Positions 1 through 5,400 of a stretch of 5,421 nt of DNA are shown piece by piece (the stretch's first letter is position 1; every line of letters starts with the position of its first letter). Source of the DNA: an uncultured Candidatus Altimarinota bacterium. GTDB taxonomy: Bacteria; Patescibacteriota; Gracilibacteria; CAIRYL01. The stretch covers positions 1 through 5,421 of the forward strand of contig CAMZLA010000029.1 of the NCBI GenBank assembly GCA_947311665.1, read 5' to 3'. The notes under the pieces are model-generated. The model ran no database searches, was not told the DNA's origin, and saw nothing but the letters and a program-made list of their open reading frames with translations. The position numbers were made by a program, and so were the translations under genes.

Positions 1-137
1 TATATTTACTTGATGTTTTACAAGTATTACAAACAGAAAATATTGAAATTATAACAGGAGATTCTCTCGCACCAGTAAAAGTTGTTGCAGAAGGAGAAGA
101 AGGATTTACTCATATTTTAATGCCTTTGAAGGTATAG
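1..137 (+). CDS. dnaN: DNA polymerase III beta sliding clamp, C-terminal fragment
   Basis: This is the last 44 codons of a gene entering from the left edge, read in frame 3 (first full codon at 3) and ending with TAG at 135-137. The peptide starts YLLDVLQVL, continues with TGDSLAPVKV and ends THILMPLKV. This matches the end of the third domain of the bacterial beta clamp, where a P-x-Y-L-x-D-x-L helix is followed by a strand with D-S-x-x-P and a terminal x-x-I-M-P-x-x-x. The beta clamp is a ring-shaped dimer that encircles DNA and tethers polymerase III and other replication and repair proteins; the C-terminal segment contributes to the partner-binding cleft. Only this tail is visible, so start, length and regulation cannot be judged. 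It converges with the mrs2-like gene on a shared palindromic terminator about 40 bp downstream. The identification rests on short but characteristic motifs and fits a clamp better than any other family I know. Confidence 0.85.
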   Translation, partial: YLLDVLQVLQTENIEIITGDSLAPVKVVAEGEEGFTHILMPLKV

Positions 138-176
138 AAAATTTTTATAGATATTTTTTTAAATTAATACCTGTAC

Positions 177-210
177 AAAAAAAAGCTAAAAAATTTTTTA
201 GCTTTTTTTT
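177..210. terminator. Perfect palindrome, bidirectional intrinsic terminator
   Basis: A flawless 34-bp palindrome: eight A, GCT, six A at 177-193 pair with six T, AGC, eight T at 194-210, and one more T follows at 211. Either strand gives a hairpin with a central A/U stem, a GCU/AGC clamp and a U-run tail, as expected of a Rho-independent terminator serving two convergent genes. It lies 40 bp after the dnaN stop, and its last base is the first base (plus-strand coordinate 210) of the mrs2-like stop codon at 210-212. The GC clamp is small, so strength is uncertain. Confidence 0.78.
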
Positions 211-1172
211 TATGCCCAAATTTTCTTTTTCTTTAAAAATTTAAAAAAGAAGAAAAATGAAATAAGAGAAGCAAATAAAACTCCTAATACAATAATAAGA
301 AATGCAGAAAAAGAGCTTTCGAAAGAGTTTTCTACATTCATTCCATAGAACCCAGCAATAAGAGTCCCAATTGCTAAAATAGCGGTTCCAACTGTAGCAA
401 GCAAATCGAGTTGCATCATAATATTTCTGATATTTGCCATTTTTAATGTAATAATTTCTTGCATATCATCAATATTTTCTTTTTGTTGATAAATTTTATG
501 CGAGAGTTCCATTATTGGTTCGAGCATATTTTCAAGAATAGATTCAACATCCTCTTCTTCAAAATGCTCATTTTTTTCTTCAGCTAATAAAATATCAGAA
601 ATTTCATCATCATCTTCCAATATTTCATTTAATGCATCTTGCAATTCTTGTGTTTGTTTTTCTTGTCTCAACAGTTCTTTTTTCATCCGTAGCAATTCTT
701 CAAAATATTCTTGAGTAGGATTATCTGATGATTGGTTAAGAAGTGTATTTAATTTTTTATTAAATTCATTAAATCTATTTGAAATTTTTTTAGAAATAAA
801 TTCAAATCCTACTTCTAAAATTAAAAATTCAAATGGAATATGATGATCTTCAGAACTTTTATTTTGTATTTTTTCTTTTATAAGTGTAGAAAATTCTCTT
901 TGGCGTTTTTCATTTTTCATTGGGAAAAAATATGCTTTTTCTTGTCCAATACAAAGTTTAACTTCTCCTAAATTTACAACAATTCCATTTCCACGCACAG
1001 AAATAGTAAAAAGCTGTCGCAAAAAAAGAATAGGTCGTAAATCTCGACTATGCATATCGAATTCTTTAGCAAGATTTTTTTTATTTACCACTTGCTCTAC
1101 AATTCCCCCATTGGTTGATATTTCAAACATTTTCATTGCTATTATTTTCTCATAAAAATTTGTTTTTTTCAA
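210..1172 (-). CDS. Mrs2/CorA-family magnesium channel
   Basis: A 320-aa predicted inner-membrane Mg2+ channel of the CorA superfamily, closest by motif to the Mrs2/Alr1 branch known from mitochondria and plants. Mrs2-like marks occur in order: RDLR at 43-46, PFEFLILE at 113-120 (family pattern LPFEFxALE), an acidic ILEDDDEIS at 184-192 (family ILDDDxDM), a long helical coiled-coil domain at about 130-250, NIRN at 247-250, the first membrane helix at about 256-276 running into the signature Y-GMN at 276-279, a short acidic loop, the second helix at about 288-309 and a basic KKKK tail. CorA-type channels are pentamers with GMN at the pore mouth. The longest frame starts at TTG (1172) with no ribosome site; ATG at codon 13 (1134-1136) or 15 is more likely, because the conserved region begins later. 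The gene is divergent from purE and ends in the shared palindrome. Family assignment is firm; substrate is inferred. Confidence 0.85.
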   Translation of the reverse strand: MKKTNFYEKIIAMKMFEISTNGGIVEQVVNKKNLAKEFDMHSRDLRPILFLRQLFTISVRGNGIVVNLGEVKLCIGQEKAYFFPMKNEKRQREFSTLIKEKIQNKSSEDHHIPFEFLILEVGFEFISKKISNRFNEFNKKLNTLLNQSSDNPTQEYFEELLRMKKELLRQEKQTQELQDALNEILEDDDEISDILLAEEKNEHFEEEDVESILENMLEPIMELSHKIYQQKENIDDMQEIITLKMANIRNIMMQLDLLATVGTAILAIGTLIAGFYGMNVENSFESSFSAFLIIVLGVLFASLISFFFFFKFLKKKKIWA

Positions 1173-1292
1173 GAGCTGGAATAATAAAAAAATATATATT
1201 ACACTTCATATATATTTATATTTATATTTATATTTACATTTATATTTTAAGTTTTAACTTCTTAATTTTTTATTAACTTTTTTAATTTTTTT
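1173..1292. promoter_or_regulatory. Divergent promoter region between mrs2-like gene and purE
   Basis: This 120-bp spacer separates two genes transcribed away from each other, so it should hold both promoters. It is almost pure A and T, with many TATATT and TAATAT stretches that could act as -10 boxes on either strand, but no -35/-10 pair with good spacing stands out. Neither gene has a Shine-Dalgarno sequence: purE is preceded only by T runs with scattered A. Placement is inferred from gene orientation. Confidence 0.4.
1215..1244 (+). repeat. TTTATA hexamer array (5 copies)
   Basis: Five head-to-tail hexamers TTTATA, with the fourth changed to TTTACA (1233-1238). The array lies in the middle of the divergent spacer, 48 bp before the purE start. 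It could be simple slippage in AT-rich DNA, an AT-rich UP-like or bendable element, or a set of overlapping -10-like sites. The sequence does not decide between these. Confidence 0.7.
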
Positions 1293-1787
1293 ATGTCTCA
1301 ACCACTTGTTTCTATTATAATGGGATCTTCATCAGATTTACATATTATGAAAAATGCAAAAACTTTTCTCGATGAACAAAATATTTCGTGTGAAATAACA
1401 GTTGTTTCTGCTCATAGAACTCCTGATAAAATGTTTGAATATGCAAAAAATGCAAAAAAAAGAGGAATTAAAGTTATTATAGCAGGAGCAGGAGGAGCAG
1501 CTCATCTTCCTGGTATGGTAGCATCAATGACTCCTTTACCGGTAATTGGAGTTCCTATTCTTTCTTCAAATTCTATTGCTGGAATAGATTCATTACTTTC
1601 TATTGTTCAAATGCCAAATGGAATTCCTGTTGCAACTGTTGCTGTAAATGCTGCATTAAACGCTGGAATTTTATCAGCAAGAATTTTGGGAATATCTGAT
1701 GAAAAAATTTCTCATCAAATGGAAGAATATGCAAAAAATTTAGAAAAAAAAGTAGAACAACAGTTACAATCTCCAGATTTTCAATAG
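1293..1787 (+). CDS. purE: N5-carboxyaminoimidazole ribonucleotide mutase (PurE, class I)
   Basis: A 164-aa cytoplasmic enzyme of de novo purine synthesis that converts N5-CAIR to CAIR; the length is normal for PurE. Visible motifs: the phosphate-binding GSSSD at 11-15, SAHRTP at 39-44 with the catalytic His at 41, the glycine-rich [11 protein letters not shown] at 65-75, and the [19 protein letters not shown] region at 97-115. The R in SAHRTP points to class I, which uses the PurK product; class II enzymes that carboxylate AIR directly usually have K there. Family enzymes form an octamer. The ATG at 1293 gives the expected N-terminus just before the first strand ([10 protein letters not shown]), though it lacks a Shine-Dalgarno sequence. 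No purK or other pur gene is in the window, so it is a lone gene between divergent and convergent neighbours. It ends in TAG. Identification is very secure. Confidence 0.96.
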   Translation: MSQPLVSIIMGSSSDLHIMKNAKTFLDEQNISCEITVVSAHRTPDKMFEYAKNAKKRGIKVIIAGAGGAAHLPGMVASMTPLPVIGVPILSSNSIAGIDSLLSIVQMPNGIPVATVAVNAALNAGILSARILGISDEKISHQMEEYAKNLEKKVEQQLQSPDFQ

Positions 1788-1833
1788 GCTATATCTTTAC
1801 TTTTATAGGCTCACTATCCATTCAATAACTGTA

Positions 1834-1860
1834 ATATCTATTTAATAAGATATATATTTT
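1834..1860 (+). terminator. Weak hairpin and T-run after purE
   Basis: ATATCT (1834-1839) pairs with AGATAT (1848-1853) across an 8-nt loop and is followed by ATATATTTTTT, so it has terminator shape on the plus strand, 46 bp after the purE stop. The stem is only 6 bp and nearly all A/U, so this is a tentative call. The rest of the 83-bp convergent gap shows no better hairpin for either purE or trxB. Confidence 0.35.
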
Positions 1861-1870
1861 TTATCTTTTT

Positions 1871-2902
1871 TTAATTATAATTAAAATCTTTTTTTCTCAA
1901 TAAATATTCATGAGCTTCGAGTAAAGCAATTGCTCCTTCTCCTGCTGCAACAATAACCTGTTTATGAATTTGATCGGTACAATCTCCAGCAGCAAATATT
2001 CCTGCAGTATGTGTTTGTTTTTTTCTATCGGTAATAATTTCTTTCTTACTATTTAATTCAACAATTCCGTCAAGAAAATCGGTCGCAGGAATTTGTCCAA
2101 TTTCTTCAAAAATTCCCTCACATTGAAATTCTTTCACCTTTCCATTTTGCACATATTTCAATCCAGAAACTTTATTTTTTTCATCAAGTAAAATTTCTTG
2201 TGTTTCTACCATATATTCCACTTTAATATTTTTATTTTCTTCAATTTTATCCATTAAACACCCTTCTCCCATCAAAGAATCTAAATTTGTAAAAATAGTA
2301 ATATCATCAGTAAATTTTGAAAGCTGAATAGCAACATCCATTGCAGAATTTCCTCCACCAACAATCGCCATTTTCACATCTTTATACAATGGAGCATCGC
2401 ATGTTGCACAAAATGAAAGTCCGTTTCCTTTCATTGCTACTTTTTCTCCTGTAATATTGAGCGTTCGTGGAATTTTCCCTGTTGCTATAACAACAGTATG
2501 AGACTGAAACCTCATATTTTCTTTTGGAGTATTTTTTTTATTTTTTTCATCAGCTGATGAAATTTTTCCTGTAACAATTTCAAAAACATTATTATTTTTT
2601 TGAATACTTTCTACCATTTCTTTTTCTCGAACCCATAAATCAAAATGATCATTGTCATCATCTACTTTTTTTACATGTTCAAAAAATTGTTTTGTGAGTT
2701 CTGGACCTGTTGCTTGCCCTACTCCTGTATAATTTTCTATATCTGATGACCACATCATTTGTCCTCCTGTTTTCCCTGTAATAATAAGAGCTTTCATTTT
2801 TCTTCGTGCTGCATAAATAGCAGCTGTCATTCCTGCTGGTCCAGCTCCAATAATAATAACATCAAAAATAGCAGGATATAACGGTGTTTGTGTGTTTTTC
2901 AT
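1871..2902 (-). CDS. trxB: Thioredoxin reductase-like FAD/NAD(P) disulfide reductase
   Basis: A 343-aa cytoplasmic flavoenzyme of the low-molecular-weight thioredoxin reductase family, which passes electrons from a nicotinamide cofactor through FAD to a redox disulfide and then to thioredoxin or a similar protein. Motifs in order: FAD-binding GAGPAG at 19-24, GGQ at 46-48, ENYTG at 56-60, ATG at 140-142, the active-site CATC at 165-168, the nucleotide-binding GGGNSA at 182-187, and FAD-binding GIFAAGDCTD at 301-310. The usual HRRxxxR arginines that hold the NADPH 2'-phosphate are absent; TIFTN at 202-206 stands there, resembling the NADH-using AhpF more than classical TrxB. The AhpF N-terminal thioredoxin domains are missing. 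It is about 25-30 residues longer than typical TrxB, with extra charged sequence at about 82-130. The ATG at 2902 is the only ATG before the FAD motif; it has no Shine-Dalgarno site and lies 3 nt after a large hairpin. The family is certain; electron donor and partner are inferred. Confidence 0.93.
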   Translation of the reverse strand: MKNTQTPLYPAIFDVIIIGAGPAGMTAAIYAARRKMKALIITGKTGGQMMWSSDIENYTGVGQATGPELTKQFFEHVKKVDDDNDHFDLWVREKEMVESIQKNNNVFEIVTGKISSADEKNKKNTPKENMRFQSHTVVIATGKIPRTLNITGEKVAMKGNGLSFCATCDAPLYKDVKMAIVGGGNSAMDVAIQLSKFTDDITIFTNLDSLMGEGCLMDKIEENKNIKVEYMVETQEILLDEKNKVSGLKYVQNGKVKEFQCEGIFEEIGQIPATDFLDGIVELNSKKEIITDRKKQTHTAGIFAAGDCTDQIHKQVIVAAGEGAIALLEAHEYLLRKKDFNYN

Positions 2903-2905
2903 AAG

Positions 2906-2952
2906 AAAAGAAAAAAGAGAGTATCACTCTATTATACTCTCTTTTTTCTTTT
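2906..2952 (-). terminator. 19-bp perfect inverted repeat, pmt terminator
   Basis: Positions 2906-2924 and 2934-2952 are exact reverse complements (19 of 19) around a 9-nt loop. In the minus-strand transcript the 5' arm begins inside the pmt stop codon (2951-2953), the core is GAGAGUAU/AUACUCUC, and the 3' arm ends in U6CU4 followed by CUU and the trxB ATG. This has the form of an intrinsic terminator for pmt. It fills nearly all of the 48-bp gap, so any read-through mRNA would also hold the trxB start against a stable hairpin. Confidence 0.75.
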
Positions 2953-2959
2953 AAAACAA
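2931..2959 (-). promoter_or_regulatory. Predicted sigma70-type promoter for trxB inside the hairpin
   Basis: On the minus strand there is a perfect -10 TATAAT (2936-2931) and, 17 bp upstream, TTGTTT (2959-2954), which matches the first three bases of the -35 consensus. The -10 straddles the hairpin loop and its 5' arm, and the -35 lies in the last codons of pmt. Normal spacing puts +1 at about 2924 (an A), giving a 22-nt pyrimidine-rich leader. The transcript would therefore contain only the 3' arm and could not form the terminator. Position and function are predicted only. Confidence 0.6.
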
Positions 2960-4750
2960 GTTAAACATTGTTTTCCCCATACAATCATGAAAACTAAAAC
3001 CATAGATAAGTGGAAGTTCTATTATAAAAAATATGAAAAGAGGAACGATTATTGCACCAGCAAGAAACCAGAGAATATATTTTTTAGATCCATTATTAGA
3101 AATAAAAGAAAGCACTCCTCCAAATCCCAACATTGCAAAAAGAACATATTCAAATGCATGATATAAAAATTGTGGTCGTTCAATGAGAACAAATGGAGCA
3201 ATATTTGCAATAATCATTGCAAAAAGAAAAAAGTAAAGAGCAGAAGGCATTTCTGCTTTTTGATGTTTCACAAATAATACATAGGAATATCGAATAGCAA
3301 AAGCAAGAATAATTATTCCCAGTAAAAAAGTTGAAAATGGTAAAATTTTCCATACAAAATTATTGGGCAAAAGATGTAATTGTTTTTGGTATACATCTCT
3401 ACATTGAGTGTTTTCTTCAAAATTTCCTCCAATCCATTTGTTCCATTGTTCAGCAATAAATCCAGAAGGAGGAGTTTTTTCTTCTTTATTCCATAAATAA
3501 ATAGATTTTTTTCCTTCCACCCAATCTTTTGGTCGGCTAGAAAAGGGATGTTTATTTCTAATACCTGCACTTCGTTCTCCCATTTGTCTATTAAGTTCTA
3601 TAAAATTTCCATACAATTTCCAATTATCCCAATCATAAATATATTCATCTTTTTGATAATTTGCTGGATTTTCATTTTTTTCATCAAAATTAATATTTTT
3701 TATTTTTTTCAAAATCCAATTTTCTCCATTTGGGTTGATGAAAAAAGTTTTTGTTGCAATTTCTTCATTATTATAATCTATAGAATTTTCTAAATTTTTT
3801 CTAAATTCTGGACTATGAAAAGCATCTCCTTCTCCAGAAAAAGGGAGAACAGAAAAATGAATAGCAAAAATTGCCATATAGAAACTGATGATAAAAATAA
3901 ACCCAGAAAGTGCTTGCATCAGTAGTTTTTTCCAATTTCCATCTTTTATCAATGCAAAAATCCAAACCAATCCAGCAATTCCAAAAAGACTTATTCCTGT
4001 CCATTTAATAGACACAGAAAGAGCAATGCAAAAAACTGTCCCAATCCACCATTTCCATTCTTGTTTTTTATAATAGAGGAATGCAAAAAATGTTCCCAAA
4101 ACCATAAAAAACATAAGCATCGAATCCATCAAAATATATTGTGATTCTGTTATGAAAGCTGGAGAAAAAAGGGTAAGACTCCCAACAATAATAGAAATAG
4201 GAAAAGATCGAGTAAGAAAAAAAGCAAAAAGAAACATGAGCGGAACGAGTAATGCTCCAAAAAAAGCAGGAACACTTCGCATTCCAAAAACATTTAAAGA
4301 ATTATTATATTCAGCGCCAATAGTATATGTTTCTAGTCCTCCAGTTTTAATTGTTTTAAGAGTATCTTTTATATCTTCATATTCATTTCGAAGTGTTTTT
4401 ATTTTTTCCATGTCTTCTGATTCTGTTTCTTTTTGTATAATAATTTTTTTTTCTAATTGTTTTTTTTCTTTTTCCAGCATTTCTTTTTTTTCTATTGAAG
4501 CTTTTACCTCCTCCACAAAATCAGAAATTCCATACATTTTAGCATTTTCCCACAAAATCAATTTTCCTAAAGGAGGATGAATATCGAAAAAATATTCTCC
4601 TTTTTCATATTCTGAAACAAAATGAAAGAAATGAAATTCATCAAAAACAACTTCTTTTGGAGATTCGAGAAATGCAAAACGAGTTACAAGTCCCAATAAA
4701 AGAAAAATAATTGTTCCATATATCCAGTTTTTATTGAAGAAATTAAGCAT
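2951..4750 (-). CDS. PMT-family (GT39) dolichyl/polyprenyl-phosphate-mannose protein mannosyltransferase-like membrane protein
   Basis: A 599-aa polytopic membrane enzyme of the GT-C fold, most like protein O-mannosyltransferases, which move a sugar from a lipid-phosphate carrier to exported proteins on the outer face of the membrane. Visible marks: a first helix at about 9-28, the catalytic-loop acidic pair DE at 37-38 (VVFDEFHF), HPPLGK at 58-63, FGMRSVPAFFGAL at 155-167, a QYILMDSML stretch at 204-212, SIKWTG at 246-251, and HPFSSRPKDW at 401-410, which parallels the HP-x-x-S-R-W motif of bacterial PMTs. About ten or eleven hydrophobic helices occur, clustered at 160-300 and 468-580. A hydrophilic region at about 301-465 would be extracytoplasmic. 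A Lys/Glu-rich coiled-coil stretch at about 79-135 is inserted in the first loop, where homologues are much shorter. The ATG at 4750 has no Shine-Dalgarno site but immediately precedes the first helix. Donor sugar and targets are unknown. Confidence 0.85.
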   Translation of the reverse strand: MLNFFNKNWIYGTIIFLLLGLVTRFAFLESPKEVVFDEFHFFHFVSEYEKGEYFFDIHPPLGKLILWENAKMYGISDFVEEVKASIEKKEMLEKEKKQLEKKIIIQKETESEDMEKIKTLRNEYEDIKDTLKTIKTGGLETYTIGAEYNNSLNVFGMRSVPAFFGALLVPLMFLFAFFLTRSFPISIIVGSLTLFSPAFITESQYILMDSMLMFFMVLGTFFAFLYYKKQEWKWWIGTVFCIALSVSIKWTGISLFGIAGLVWIFALIKDGNWKKLLMQALSGFIFIISFYMAIFAIHFSVLPFSGEGDAFHSPEFRKNLENSIDYNNEEIATKTFFINPNGENWILKKIKNINFDEKNENPANYQKDEYIYDWDNWKLYGNFIELNRQMGERSAGIRNKHPFSSRPKDWVEGKKSIYLWNKEEKTPPSGFIAEQWNKWIGGNFEENTQCRDVYQKQLHLLPNNFVWKILPFSTFLLGIIILAFAIRYSYVLFVKHQKAEMPSALYFFLFAMIIANIAPFVLIERPQFLYHAFEYVLFAMLGFGGVLSFISNNGSKKYILWFLAGAIIVPLFIFFIIELPLIYGFSFHDCMGKTMFNLF

Positions 4751-4785
4751 AATAATGGTGAAAATATATTTTTATAAAAAAACTC

Positions 4786-4815
4786 TTGACTGATATATCT
4801 ATATAGTGATAAGAT
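4786..4815 (+). promoter_or_regulatory. Rightward sigma70-like promoter with extended -10
   Basis: TTGACT (4786-4791, five of six to consensus), an 18-bp spacer, and TAAGAT (4810-4815, four of six), preceded by TGA (4807-4809), which supplies an extended -10 TG. The predicted start is about 4822. It points away from pmt into DNA with no gene, so its natural target is either a small RNA, a very short gene, or a gene lost at an assembly junction. Confidence 0.45.
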
Positions 4816-4818
4816 TAT

Positions 4819-4880
4819 CTGAAATATTTAGAAGGTTTTTACATTAAATATTCTTAATTAAATATTCTTAAATATTTCAG
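4819..4880. repeat. 12-bp inverted repeat flanking a short duplication
   Basis: CTGAAATATTTA at 4819-4830 and its exact reverse complement TAAATATTTCAG at 4869-4880 enclose 38 bp. The pair sits at the predicted start of the rightward promoter. It could be an operator, an RNA stem or a chance product of AT-rich sequence; there is no T-run after it, so it is not a standard terminator. Confidence 0.6.
4843..4870 (+). repeat. Exact 14-bp tandem duplication
   Basis: ATTAAATATTCTTA is present twice with no gap (4843-4856 and 4857-4870), inside the 12-bp inverted repeat. It could be a slippage event or an assembly artefact at a junction. Confidence 0.8.
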
Positions 4881-5058
4881 GAGTAATTAAAAAAAGTTTG
4901 CAAATTTTTTTATATTTAAAGGTTATTTTCATATCTGGCTTAGAAAAACTATTTCTAGAGAACAAGAATGAAAATATACTTCTATATATTACACCAAAAC
5001 ATACAAACATCAAAATATACACACAAAAAATACATATATATAAAACAAATACACAAAA

Positions 5059-5078
5059 AAAATAAAATAAAATAAAAT
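5059..5078 (+). repeat. (AAAAT)4 microsatellite
   Basis: Four perfect AAAAT pentamers following an A-run (5055 onward) and a CA/AT-rich stretch. It marks the end of the most A-rich part, and the GC content rises right after it. Confidence 0.85.
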
Positions 5079-5114
5079 ACCTTGCCCTACTTGACAGTAT
5101 GATATCTCCTTTGC

Positions 5115-5132
5115 TAATAATAATAATAATAA
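5115..5132 (+). repeat. (TAA)6 microsatellite
   Basis: Six perfect TAA trinucleotides in non-coding DNA. As a stop-codon repeat in one frame it rules out coding there on the plus strand. Confidence 0.9.
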
Positions 5133-5350
5133 ACCAAGGGTTAAGGGAAACCTTTGACCATTTCCCAAAATAGATGCGTGACCAGAACATGTGTCTCACT
5201 GATCATTTCTTAGTAAGTTCGAAGCCATGGCTCCTGCTTCAAGACATTTGTGGTAAATTCATGAATTTATACTTGTGGTTCTTTTTCTTTGGATGATATT
5301 GAGTCATTTAGACTGATTTCTAGTTAATAAAAATACATATATAAATAATA

Positions 5351-5400
5351 GAGAGAGAGAGAGAGAGAGATCGAGAAAGAGAGAGAGAGAGAGAGAGATC
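5351..5400 (+). repeat. Double (GA)10 microsatellite
   Basis: Ten GA dinucleotides (5351-5370), an interruption TCGAGAAA (5371-5378), then ten more GA (5379-5398) ending again in TC. The GAGAGATC ending recurs 28 bp apart, suggesting a duplicated unit. It is followed by an A-run and CACACA to the window edge. Such long GA tracts are common in animal and plant genomes and unusual in small bacterial genomes. Confidence 0.9.

Noticed and set aside
1784..1811. Repeated ATAGGCT at 1784-1790 and 1805-1811 after purE
   Set aside because: A 7-bp direct repeat in AT-rich DNA is expected by chance and does not form a hairpin.
2888..3166. 92-codon plus-strand frame overlapping trxB and pmt
   Set aside because: It lies antisense to two clear genes and the intergenic hairpin, is Lys/Phe-rich and shows no domain. 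It is a shadow frame.
4152..4580. 142-codon plus-strand frame opposite pmt
   Set aside because: Its Ser/Phe-rich composition is what the complement of Lys/Glu-rich and hydrophobic codons gives. It lies wholly within the well-supported pmt gene.
4862..5066. Possible small plus-strand gene after the rightward promoter, with AGGAG at 4879-4883
   Set aside because: There is no ATG near the AGGAG, the TTG at 4898 is a poor start, and the second half is CA/A-rich low-complexity sequence. No homology is recognisable.
4858..5199. 113-codon open frame on the minus strand in the right end
   Set aside because: It runs through low-complexity repeats, gives Phe/Ile/Tyr-rich sequence without any domain, and crosses the composition change. 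Only its last ~27 codons (ending EIFKNI) look vaguely protein-like, which is too little to support a gene.
5171..5226. tRNA-derived SINE-like A and B boxes (AGTTCGAAGCC at 5216-5226)
   Set aside because: The B-box-like match is fair, but the upstream A-box-like sequence is weak and no cloverleaf can be folded. Chance is a sufficient explanation.
5351..5400. CRISPR-like repeat from the recurring GAGAGATC
   Set aside because: Two copies 28 bp apart inside a GA microsatellite have no unique spacers and no cas genes nearby.
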